Assembly: GCA_025667525.1 (NCBI GenBank)
Contig: CM046882.1
Coordinates: 545,054,630-545,118,629, forward strand
Length of the DNA stretch: 64,000 nt
Direction of reading: 5' to 3'
Source: Glebionis coronaria
Taxonomy: Eukaryota; Streptophyta; Magnoliopsida; Asterales; Asteraceae
Shown here one piece after another: positions 20,720 through 31,856 of the stretch. The translations under genes and the position numbers were made by a program. A model generated the notes under the pieces. It was given only the letters and a program-made list of their open reading frames with translations. It was not told the DNA's origin and did not search any database. Numbering within the stretch: the stretch's first letter is position 1; every line of letters starts with the position of its first letter.

Positions 20720-23700
20720 TGATAGAGGTAGTAAATACGTCTTTTAGGAAAAAGAACGTATAAGTGCGGTAAGTATTAATCGACACGATTTAATGAAAAA
20801 CCGTGAAGACGAATAAATTCCAAGTTCGTTCTCGAAGGAGGTGTGTGATATGTGTGCCAATTAATAAAATAACAATGTTTGGATTAGTGACGTTTTTGGT
20901 GTAAAGAGAGAAAAATAAAAGACGAGCTACGACTACGTTTAAACTACGACGAATTAACGTAAAACGCGAACGTAAATACGTAAAACGTGACGAAATTAAA
21001 AATTAAAACCTAAAAACTAAATAAATGATTAAACTAAGTCTTAAATAATATAAATAAGAATAAAAATTCAACAAATATATTTTAAAACCTTTTATTTATT
21101 AAATATTCAATTTTTAATGCTAATTAAAGCCCAAAAATTAAATATAATTAACAAAATGCCCAAAATATTAATTTATTGAACTAATAACTAACTTATATTA
21201 TTTAATGACTAAAAACTATTTTTCCAAAATTTTAAAAACTATTTTTCTATTTTTTAATCACTAAAAACTATTTTTAAATTAAAATAATCCTAGAAAATAA
21301 TAAAATAATGCCAAAATTAATTTAACAATTTTAAAAATCCTAAAATACTCTAATGAACAGTATAAAAATGAAAAAGTTTGAAAAATATAAAATTTTTCAC
21401 TAAAAGACAAAACTAGTTAATAATTAAACCCTAATTACACTAATTTAATTATAAAAAATAATTAATAAGTGAACAGTAACTAATTTTTAAACTAAAATTC
21501 TTAAACTAATTTTCTAAATCTAGGAAAAATTTTAAATCTGAAAAATAAAACTTTTTTCCACTAAATTCCAAAAACAGCCTATTTAAAATTAATTAAAAAT
21601 GCAATTAATTATAAAAAATAGAAAATGAACAGTAACACCAAAATAAACTAAACTGAAAAATCAGAAAATTAAAAAGAAAAATATTGGAAAAAGAATTAAA
21701 GTCTAAATCCTAATTAAACCCACAAAAGACAAAAAAAATGAGATTGTGATAGTGACACTTCTAGTGTTTCTGTCTTTTAGTAAAGCAGTGGGAACAAATA
21801 CAAAGGCAGTGGGAAAGGAGTTCCCACTGCTAGTGCAAATTGCTGGTCTGTGGATTCAATTGCTTGTAGATTGCTCAATTCTTGGTATCTTTTGGAAACA
21901 AGGGCACCCCCACACTCATGGAAGTGTGGGGAGTCAATATGAACAGAAAAACAAGCAGGCACAATATAATAATCTCACAAAAATGGGCAAGTTAAGTTGC
22001 TGTTATACAGAAAAAGGCTGTGGGAGGCAGATTCTGATCTAATGTGCTCAAAAACGATTTTCAACAGCCTATATCTTGCATACAAGTCAAACAAATGATA
22101 CACAATCAAATCCTAACTCTATATGAACCTATATTCTAACAGCTTGCAAAGATTGATGGTCTAAATTAGGCTAAAACAAGCAGATAATTACCCTATGCTG
22201 AAATTTACCTATGTGACCAATATTTTAAGCATGCAATTGCTGATTAAAACTATCAAAACTCAAACTAAACCACCTATAATATTTAACTACCCTAATAGAG
22301 CATATCCAAGCTGTTTGCACCTGGTTTTGTGTCACCCAAAACCAACTACACCCTAATCCCAAACACCCCCTTAATTTTGAAACCAACTTTTTAACAAACC
22401 AAATACTGAATGAACACTACTAAAGCTAAATCAAGCAACCTAACATGTAAACAAGCATCAATAACAAGCAGTGAGCTGAATCAAGCACCCTAAACAGTCA
22501 TTCAACAATAGCATAGCCAACAATTTTGAAAACAAAGGGAGTTCACAGATACCTTACTTTGACTGTATTCAAGCCAAACCAGTTCTCTGGATGCCACCAG
22601 CTAGGTCCTCAAGGGGCTTATGAAAGTAAAAGAGCTGTTGATGTAGAGATTTGCTGGTGGTGGTTTCAAGAACACACTCACCCAATATATCTTGATATGC
22701 AAACTTCTGGATTGAACCTGCTAAGAGAAAGAGAATAAAACAAGAGTGAACTGAATAAATAGCTGATAAGCTATAAGTCTGGCTTATGGGATAAGCAGCT
22801 TATAGCTTAAAGCTTAATAAAAAAACTTGAAATTGATTTTTCTTGAAACTTTGAAATATTTGGAACAACCAAATCTTGAAACCTTGAGACTAAAACAACC
22901 AAATAGCTATAGAAAATGTTTTCAAATCAATACTGAAAACACCAATTCAGAAAACCAAATGTCCAAATCCACTTTCACTTCTTTGAACTTTTGAAAATTC
23001 TAAAAACCTTTAACACTTTTAAAACTCCTAAAAATCTTAAACCCGTTTGTGACTTAAACTAAATTGCTAATGAAATAAATTCTACACTACTTTGGAACTC
23101 AGGAATTGCAAAACATTAATTTGTTCATTTTCATTAATAAAATTAACTTTTTACAAAACTGGAACAAAAGGGCAAACCACATGTTGGTGCTCCTTTTATA
23201 GCTAGCTAAGAAGATACTAGAACATGAAAAACCCTAGTTGCTATGATTCCCGAATATGCCCTTTGAAGTCTTCAAGAAATTTGGGTCAAGAGCTCACATG
23301 TGAATGCCAGCTGTGAGGAATGATCTTGGACGTTCCTTGCAAGCTTTGGGACAAAGGATTTGATGTGGGACGTTGATGGAGTCAACAGATTCTCTCTTTG
23401 CCATTTTTGGGTAGACAGGGGAGGACGGGGGACCCATTTGGATGGAGGGAATTTGTTTTTGTGAGGTGGGTTTGTTTTGTGTGAGGCTTAATCACTAATC
23501 TGCACTTAATCAAGGGATAACCCTTTGATTTGTGCAGATTAGAAATTAGGGTTTATGTGGGTTAGGGGATAAGCAGGGATGGGTTTGATTAATTAAATTG
23601 TGATTAAGGTTTGAAAATTGTGTTTCCCTCACAATCCATATTAAACAAAGTTTAATAATTATCCAGGAAGTGGAATTGTGACGTGGGTGATGGGGTAATT

Positions 23701-24277
23701 GTGATTGGATGAAAAGGTTAAGGAAGGTGACGTGTCAAATGGTGATAGGGTGGGATAGGTTTTGTGTCTGGACGATTTTAGTCCCCCATCTTTCTTCACA
23801 TCTTCACTTAAAAATAAACAGCCAAAGTCTCATTTCCCCTTTATAATAACTTTGCTTGTCTTGTCATTTTTGGCACATGATATTTGCAAACTTTTCACAA
23901 GGACTAAATATGCAATTAATGCATTCTTCAAGGACTATTCTTGTAAGGTCTTCAAACTTTAGGGACCCCACTCATATTTATGGATATTTGAGGGGTATAA
24001 AGTGTCATTCTTCAATAGTTGTGGGACCAAACTTGCCAATCTTCAGAACTTCAAGGACTATTTTTGGAAATTCAAAACTTGGGCTCGGTTCTTTGTGCGG
24101 CTTCGTTTCCCGTGTTCGTTTTTGCTTGATTCCTTTGATCTTTTGGTAAATTCACGATATCCATACCTAAAATACACAATGAACAAACATAGGCACATAT
24201 ATGGGTATTTTGACGATATTTTAAGCGTTTTAAGCCCGATTTGGACGATGAGACTATGTATAAATACAGTCTCATCA
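20720..24277 (-). repeat. Athila-like element, 5' LTR
   Basis: 3,558 bp; the promoter-bearing LTR of the element. The TATA box is at 23,192-23,202 on the minus strand. The same hairpins as in the 3' LTR are kept exactly, for example CCCCACACT (21,908-21,916) with AGTGTGGGG (21,923-21,931). Differences from the 3' LTR are single-base changes only. Confidence 0.92.
23192..23202 (-). promoter_or_regulatory. TATA box in Athila-like 5' LTR
   Basis: GCTATAAAAGG on the minus strand; probably drives the genomic RNA of the element. The hairpins near 21.8-21.9 kb would lie about 1.3 kb downstream, inside the transcribed leader. Confidence 0.65.
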
Positions 24278-24282
24278 ATTAC
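24278..24282. repeat. Target-site duplication ATTAC, right
   Basis: Partner of 10,613-10,617, immediately after the terminal CA of the Athila-like 5' LTR. Confidence 0.93.
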
Positions 24283-25317
24283 ATAATCAAAATAACAAGA
24301 AGGATAGGAAGAATGATCCTTATACCACCATAGTGATGAAAAGATGAGGTTGATGAACAAGGCTTGGATTTGGATGGCAAAACTTGTGATATACCAACAT
24401 CAACTTCAAGATCACCTATCTTCATGAATCATCTTGTGGAAAATCAGCCCCAAGACACCAAGAAAACCTCTCCTTGGATGTTAAAATGACCACTAACCAA
24501 TAGAGCTTCAAGAGTCCTTCATCATGTGTATGAATAACACATGATATCATGGTTGAATCAAGATCAAATGGGGGTTGTTTTAGGTGAGTTTGGGACGAAA
24601 TATAGAGGGATAGGAGAGAAAAGTGGTGGTTTGCATGTTATATTTGTGAGAAATGGTTTCTAGGAAATGGTTTTGTGGTTTGGTGTAGCTTACATGTTAA
24701 GCTTAGCTAACAAGTGTAACTTGTTAGTTATAACTTGACACATCATGAGATGTGGTGGCATACTTTGGCCTTCCCATGTTAGTGGGGTGGGGAAAACCTT
24801 TTTTGTCTCATCCCACTAATTTACGAGTATTCCTCGATTCTATTTTCCTTGATTTGCGTGCCCTCGGGTCGTTTTACGAAAAACGTTTTTATAAATTATG
24901 AATCAACGGCACAAAACGAATCTAATAAAAATTGTCTCATCAAAAACGGAGTTCAAAAACGTAAATACGTAATCCTAAGGTTTCCGGTTTTATCGTAAAG
25001 GACGTTAAATTATAATCGTAAGTCCTAATCTCTTCTCGTAAATTTGTGAGTTTATGAACCAACACAAATTTAAAATCTCAAAATAATATTCACGGATAAA
25101 TTTATTTTTTGAAATGTCGGACTGTCATAAAAAACGGTGTATGTAAACGTAAGCACGTAACGTAGAGTCCTCCGGTTTAGATGTAGTCGATGCTACTTCA
25201 GGACGTAAATCCAAATTTCTTCCTAAAAAATAAGTGAGTTCATAATATAACATTAAAATAATGTTTTAAATTATACTTGAGAATAAAATATCAACCATAA
25301 ATTGACAGATTGTCACA
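24283..25317 (-). mobile_element. Element A1, 5' LTR, outer part
   Basis: Continues the A1 LTR interrupted at 10,617 and matches 1951-2982 of the sister LTR. It ends with TGTCACA at 25,317, the first base of the element on the minus strand. Beyond it the sequence changes abruptly to copia gag. The 5 bp to the right are TGTAA; the matching copy would lie left of the window. Confidence 0.9.
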
Positions 25318-26271
25318 TGTAATCATTGAACCATTGGGCAATGAAGCAATGTATGCACACACTGTATCAAGATCAATACCAACAAGCTTAACTCTTTGTG
25401 AGTCAACATTGTATGTGTTAGCGTCTAAATGTGAGGCGCTGACAAAGCTTGATCAAACGTTGACACAAGGTGATCTAGTAACGGGGTGCATGTATGATTC
25501 CTTTTGATCAAATTGAACTTCACTATGTGAGAAGAAGGCCATATTTCCATTGGTAGATTTGCTTTCCTGATCCAAAAGGATTTCACTCTCTACAATCTTC
25601 AGTTTATTGTAGACGTCATCAAAAGTGGAACTTTTGTGAGCATTATTAGCAATCATAGACCTTGCTTCAATCTTCCATGCATCACCAAGACTTTTAAGGA
25701 AAGTGTTAATGATATCAGCATCATCATGCACTGTTCCCATAAATGACAATTTGATTGTGATGTCAAGGAGTCTGCTTCTCACCCCACTTAGCTTTTCATT
25801 GGGAAGAGCTTTGAACACAGCATACTCATGCAAGAGTTGCTTCTTTTTCTCTGAGGCAGTATCATCATTACCACCATAAGTGACTTGAAGGGCTGCCCAA
25901 AGCTCTTTAGCAGACTCATAACCTCTATACGTGTGCTGATTGGCTGGTCCCAAAGAAAGTTTGAGAATGCTTAGAGTTTTCATGTCGTTCCTTCTCTTTG
26001 CAATGTCCTCAGTTGAGACAGCTCTCCCATCTGTAGGTTTTTCTCTTCGATCATCTTCACTTGAGCCTGGAGTTGATCTTAAATTAATAGCAGCTTGAAT
26101 CTTGGCAGCCTTATCGAATGTGTTTCCATATTCAATAATTTCCCATAGGGTGTGGTCATGGATTTGAAGGTACTGCTCAAAATTGAACTTCCATATCTCA
26201 AAGTTGTCTGGGTCTAGCATGGGGATTTTTAGGTTATGGCTTGAGGGGGAGGTCAACTCTGGAGTAGACAT
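25318..26271 (-). pseudogene. gag: Ty1/copia Gag, truncated by A1 insertion
   Basis: The minus-strand frame starts at ATG 26,271 and runs 272 residues to TGA at 25,453-25,455. The same phase then continues for about 45 more codons with copia-like sequence (SASHLDANTYNVDS, TVCAYIASLPNGS) up to the A1 boundary, so the TGA is a premature stop. N-terminal features are IPMLDPDNFEIWKFNFEQYL, the WALQ-type helix (KELWAALQVTYGG) and LLDITIKLSFMGT, as in UBN2/DUF4219-type copia Gag. The zinc knuckle and pol are missing because the rest of the element lies beyond A1, outside the window. Confidence 0.8.
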
Positions 26272-26366
26272 GTTGTCTGCTTTTTAGGGTTTCTTGAAAA
26301 ATTAGAGTTTTTGGCGATTTAGGGTTTTTAGGGTTTTGTGTTCTTTAGATCAAAGTTCCTCAACAA

Positions 26367-26378
26367 GCTCTGATACCA
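26367..26378 (-). promoter_or_regulatory. Copia primer-binding site
   Basis: The minus strand reads TGGTATCAGAGC two bases after the copia LTR. It is the full complement of the initiator-Met tRNA 3' end and lies about 95 bp upstream of the Gag start. Confidence 0.88.
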
Positions 26379-26380
26379 CT

Positions 26381-26872
26381 TGTTGATCCTAAACTTAGAT
26401 CGATTTAGCTTGTGTAAACGAGAATGAATCAAGTTAAACACTTAGAGAAACTTTGTTGTATATGAAACAATTTAAGTATTATGCGGAATTAATACTTAAA
26501 GAAGAACACACAAACAGGATAAACCAAACTTTCACTTTGATTGATTAATCGAACTTACGTACAATAAAAGTGTAAAACATATATTTAACTAAAACCTAAA
26601 GACCTCCTTTTATAGAATAAGGAACCTTGTACAAGAGTCTACGTATCAACTATTTTAGGTAAAGATAAACATAAGAAATACATTGTCGAACATATCTTTA
26701 CTAGAAACATTAAACGTGTAGACTAAGTATCCTATCAGTGCTTGACTTCTTCTTATCAATGCTTGACTTCTTCTTGTCAATGCTTGACTTGACAACACTT
26801 GATTTCTTCCTATCAACGTCCAATTTCCTCTTGTCAGCGTCTAAGTGTCTTGGCTTCATTTTATTCCCAACA
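26381..26872 (-). mobile_element. Copia 5' LTR
   Basis: 492 bp with TGTTG/CAACA ends. On the minus strand it starts TGTTGGGAATAAAATG at 26,872 and ends GGATCAACA at 26,381. A CTATAAAAG box is at 26,607-26,615 on the minus strand. The part nearest the LINE holds imperfect 21-bp tandem units (about 26,735-26,845). The short frames read through these units are products of the repeat. Confidence 0.82.
26735..26845. repeat. About 21-bp tandem repeat in copia LTR
   Basis: Four to five imperfect copies of TCAATGCTTGACTTCTTCTT, varying in the CTTG/CTTA junction. They sit in the U3 side of the LTR. Confidence 0.7.
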
Positions 26873-28447
26873 GTAAATGCCATCAGATACTTTATGGGTA
26901 AACTCAAACATCTCAAATGTAGATTCGTGAATGGACTAGCTGCAAGGTTGATGCTAAACATGAAAAAAAAGATCAACTTCAACAAGAGCTTGCGTCCATT
27001 GATTGTATCATTGACGATGGGAATGGGGGAGATGTGGAAATTCACAACAGACTGAGATTTTCAATAAAATACAGAACATCGAAAAACTTCAGGCTATGGA
27101 ACTTACACAGAAAACTAAAATCAAGTGGGCTATTAAAGGGGATCAAAACACTAGATTTTTTTCATGGTATGCTAAACAAGAAACATAATAACTCGAACGT
27201 TCATGGTATTATGATGGACAGTGTCTAGATTGATGATCCTTTCATGGTGAAGAAATAGTTTTATGATCATTTTAGTAATCGCTTCACCTCTCCTGGCCCT
27301 ATAGATACGAGTATTATGATGGATTTCCCTTTTAAATTATCGGATGAGCAACGTATGAATTTAGAGCGAGTGGTTTCCATTGATGAACTTAACTCAGCGG
27401 TTTGGGATTGTGGAACGGACAAAGCTCCTGGTCCAGACGGTTTCACTTTTGGCTTCTACCGCCGATACTGGAATCTCATCCAGGATAAGGTCCACGCGGC
27501 TGTCAGTTATTTCTTCTTAAATTGTGATATGCCTAAGGGATGCAATTCCTCTTTTATTGTCTTGATTCCTAAAACCCCTAACTCTAATTTAGTTAAAGAC
27601 TTCAGACCTATTAGTTTAATTGGAAGTTTCTACAAAGTTAGTGTAAAAGTTTTGGCAAACAGACTTGTGGGAGTTTTAAATGGCATAGTTAGGGAAGTGC
27701 AATCGGCTTTCATTGTGGATAGACAGATCCTTGACGTACCTTTTATTCTTAATGAAATGCTTCAATGGTGCAAGGCGAAAAAGAAACAATCTCTTATCTT
27801 TAAGGTTGAATTTGAGAAATCTTTTGACTCGGTTAGATGGAATTTTCTTGATGATATTCATAAAAAAATGGTTTTGGTAATAAGTGGTGCAATTGTATCC
27901 AATGTTGTCTTCAATCTTCAACAGGATCTATATAGGTTAACGATAGTCCAACGGGATAGTTTCAATTCAGTAAAGGCCTAAAACAAGGATATCCACTATC
28001 TCCATTTTTTATTTATCCTGATCATGGAAACGTTGCATCTTTCCTTTCAACTTGTTTTCAATGCAGGTATGATTCATGGCATTAATTTTGGTGGTGGTTC
28101 GATAAATATCTCTCACACGTTTTACACGGATAATGCGGTTTTCATTGGTCAGTGGAGTGAGAACAATATCACTACTTTATTCAATGTTCTTGAATGTTTT
28201 CACAAGGCGTCAGGGCTTCGTATCAATATGAGCAAGAGTAAGATCATGGGTGTCCACGTTGGTATTGATAATGTTAAAAGAGTTGCTGCTAGACTTGGGT
28301 CTCACTCTTAAAACCCCTTTTACTTATCTTGGTTTTATTGTGGGTGGAAATATGTCTCAAACTCATATGTGGAAAGATACTGTAGACAAAGTTAAGCATA
28401 GGTTATCTAATTGGAAACAAACACGCTCTCTATTGGTGGGTGGCTTA
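26873..28447 (+). pseudogene. L1-type LINE, reverse transcriptase N-terminal half
   Basis: Plant L1-like non-LTR element with frameshifts. It opens with the linker downstream of the endonuclease (KIKWAIKGDQNTRFF near 27,125). The RT frame is 27,316-27,981: AVWDCGTDKAPGPDGFTFGF, PKTPNSNLVKDFRPISLIG and motif A as FEKSFDSVRW. A frameshift follows, then FILIMETLHLSFQ and motif C read as FYTDNAVF (28,024-28,311), where FADDA is expected. The thumb begins at HRLSNWKQTRSLLVGG before the A2 insertion. The endonuclease is absent because the copia LTR lies at 26,872. Motif C loss and frameshifts make it inactive. Confidence 0.85.
28443..28447. repeat. Target-site duplication GCTTA, left
   Basis: Direct repeat flanking A2, with its partner at 40,822-40,826. 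It lies in the LINE coding sequence. Confidence 0.9.
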
Positions 28448-31400
28448 TGTAACACCCCCAAATTGATACAATTCAATACAGCGGAAGACTCGTTGGTGTT
28501 ACGGGATAACACATTACTCACATCATAGACAACGCTTAAAAATCGCGTCGTTTAATAATAAATCATTTCCATTCATAAATATCAAATTTACATAGGTCCC
28601 AAGTCATATTATTTCATACAAGTTTTACAAAGCATTTGAATGGAAATAGTTATTTAAGTGCGAGCCATGAATTCTTGTTGTCTTCCCGAGAATTACCTTC
28701 AAGTACCTGAGATAAAACATATTAAAAGAAAAGGTCAGCGAAAACGCCGAGTGAATTCATAGAGTTTAATGAAATCCATCAATATAACATCGGTATAAAA
28801 TTATTACCGAAAATCATTTTGTACAAATCTTTGTAATAGGCCATAAAATAGCCAAAGTTATTTTATACAAATCTTTATCAAAAATCATAATATAGGCTTT
28901 CGCCTTCAAAATCATTATACGAACCATTGTCATTAAAAACATCATACAATACGTTTCATAACGTTGTATAGAGTTGAATAAAAATCGTTATATGAATATG
29001 GTTATGTAAAACCAAAACACGAACATAATATCAATAATAAGACCCTGTATTGCTAGTCAGGCAATATATCGTAATTCAACGCATAAAGCAGTATTTTCGT
29101 TATTTTTGGATTATTATAAGCCGCATGACATTGTTACCTTACTATAACCAACAACGGGTAGCTAGCCCGAAACTCAATTTTCCCATCTAAATTAGCGTGT
29201 CGTCATAATAATCACGCTTGTGTAAATCTTCTCATACACAAATTCGCTTACCAATCAATGTGGCACGACGGGGATCAACCGTCAAGGCGCGAACTGGGGT
29301 GATCGTCCCCAAATAGTATATATGCATAAGCGTCTACCAAATACCGGTAGTTCACAATTCATGCTAATGGGACTTTTAGTGACATAACCTAACTTTAATA
29401 ATCCATTTCATTTCTCACATCGGGTCATATAATCATTCATCGGGTCATACAATCATTCGGGTCCAAATCAATTAACAAACAATCGGGACAAATGGTGTCC
29501 TATTTTATCAAAACTAACATGTTATCTCCCTCGCGGGTTTATAAAACATTTTATAAAAACATTTAAAAGAGTGCGAGGCTATGAACTCACGTTGATGTGG
29601 GAAGGCGGTTATCGGCGATTCGGATGTACGGTACGTGCTTCAATCACGGAAACCTAGACAAATAATACTCGTCTTAGATTTTTTCCAATGACTTTTTCAA
29701 AATAATAATTATGTATACATATGATGATTTTATATATATTATGATCAAGTGGGTTTACATATTCTCGTTTACTCATTTTAGTGTTATGTGTCGATAACTT
29801 TTATACTAGTTTACTAGTTTTACCTATTTACATGTTTTAAGTCTAATAAACTTATTATAAGTTCTTTAACTTGTATTAATCCATTTTATACTTGTATTAT
29901 CAGTATTTATACTTTACATGTTGGGCCCAAATGGGTTAAGCCCAATAAATAAGTTTATAAGTGTTTTAGCCCATTTTGTTGTATTATTAGTCCAATTAAC
30001 TTAGCCCGTTAATGTCCGTATGTTTTATAGTTCGGGTTTTATCGGTTTTTACTTGTTATATATTTTTATATATCAGTATATGAGTTCATAAAAGTTTACA
30101 TTAGACGGGCCCAACCGTCTAATTTTTATTTAACAAAACGTTAATTTTACGGTAATAGCCGAAAAAGTCGTAAAAATCATGTTTATAGTTTTTATAACTT
30201 ATAAAACTTATTCAACTACCATTTTTATAAAGAGTCCATTTATTTAACCTTATACATATCTATATAAATGAAATTTATAAGTTAGTGGGTTTTTATGTGT
30301 ATATATTTTATAAATATATAAGTGAGTGCTTATATTATATAAGTTTTTATTATACAAATCTAATTTTAAATTTCATTTTCACCAAAACAGCCATATCTAG
30401 AGTTCTATATGGAGATAGAAGCTCAAATTTTTATGGAATAAACTACATGATATGTGCTCCATTTAACTCTGGTATGGCTACTGTTGAATCAGCCTTTAAG
30501 TATTTTCTAAAATTCGTCCAAAACAGTGTACTCAGATTTGCACTCTAAACTTGTTTTGATCATATCTCACTCATCCTAATGATTCCATTGCATGGCCAAC
30601 TCTCACATGTGTACAAGACATATTACTTACTGTATATCCATTAATCTATGCCATTTTATCAGTTCATGACATGGTTCTTTACTGTTTTATACAGCCATCA
30701 TTTTTAAGCATGATTTTAACCTTTTTACATATAGTTTTTCATCTTTTTACCCATGATTATCAACACCAAATCCCCACATAATATTTTTATCATACATATA
30801 TACATTTAAGAAGAAAATACATGATTACATAATCAAAATTAACAAAAGGATGGGGAGAACAATCTTTATACCACCATGATGATGTAGGTTATGATCAAGA
30901 CATGGATTTTGATGGAGAAACTTGTGATAAACCAAGACCATTTTCAAGACCACTATTTTTCAAGAACTTCTTGTGGAAATCAGCCCTAAGACTCCATAGA
31001 AACTCCTCCTTGGATGTTATAATCACCACCAATCAATAGGGCTTCAAAAGGGCTTCATCATGTGTGTAGATAACATAAGATTTCATGGTTAATTTTTGAT
31101 CAAAATGGGTGTGTATGGTGATGATGGTGGGACGACACCATAGAGAGAGTGAGAGAGTTTTTGAGTTGTTTGCATGAGTTGCAAATGAGAAGTGGTTTAG
31201 TTTGATGGTTTTGCTAAGTTGGTAGCTTACTTTGTAAGCTTATTCTTACAAGTGTAAGTAGTAAGCTACCACTTTGACACATCAAGTGGTATGTGTCAAT
31301 GTTTTGCCGTCCCATGTTAGTGGGGTGGGGCAAGATTTATCTTGTCTCATCCCACTAATTTACGGGTATTCCTCGATTCTAGTTTCCTCGATTTGCGTGC

Positions 31401-31856
31401 CCTTGGGTCGTTTTACGAAAAACGTTTTTATAAATTATGAATCAACGGCACAAAACGAATCTAATAAAAATTGTCTCATCAAAAACGGAGTTCGAAAACG
31501 TAAATACGTAATCCTAAGGTTTCTGGTTTAGTCGTAAAGGACGTTAAGTTATAATCGTAAGTCCTAATCTCTTCTCGTAAATTTGTGAGTTTATGAACCA
31601 ACACAAATTTAAAATCTCAAAATAATATTCACGGACAAATTTATTTTCTGAAATGTCGGACTGTCACCAAAGATGGTGTATGTAAACGTGAGCACGTAAC
31701 GTAGAATTATCCAGTTTAGACGTAGTCGATGTTACTTCAAGACGTAAATCCAAATTACTTCCCAAAAATAAGTGAGTTCATAATGTAACATTAAAATAAT
31801 GTTTTTAAATAATACTTGAGAATAAAATATCAACCATAAATTGACGGATTGTCAAA
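28448..31856 (-). repeat. A2 3' LTR
   Basis: Starts TGTAACACCCCC and ends TGTCAAA where the other A-family LTRs have TGTCACA, so its outer terminus has mutated. It is followed by the polypurine tract and hairpin at 31,858-31,894. Confidence 0.9.

Larger units (their letters stand above)
10618..24277 (-). mobile_element. Complete Athila-like non-autonomous LTR retrotransposon
   Basis: A full element of 13,660 bp on the minus strand. It has two LTRs of exactly 3,558 bp that start TGATGAG and end CTATCA on the minus strand, a tRNA-Asp type primer site, a gag-protease frame, an acidic second frame, a long 3' untranslated region, polypurine tracts and a 5-bp target-site duplication. I count about 14 differences between the LTRs, near 0.4 percent, so the insertion is recent. 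The internal region is only 6.5 kb and has no trace of RT, RNase H or integrase. By family knowledge such an element depends on enzymes supplied in trans by a complete Athila relative. Confidence 0.9.

Noticed and set aside
26710..27055. Frames across the copia LTR and LINE junction
   Set aside because: They read through the 21-bp tandem repeats and cross an element boundary.
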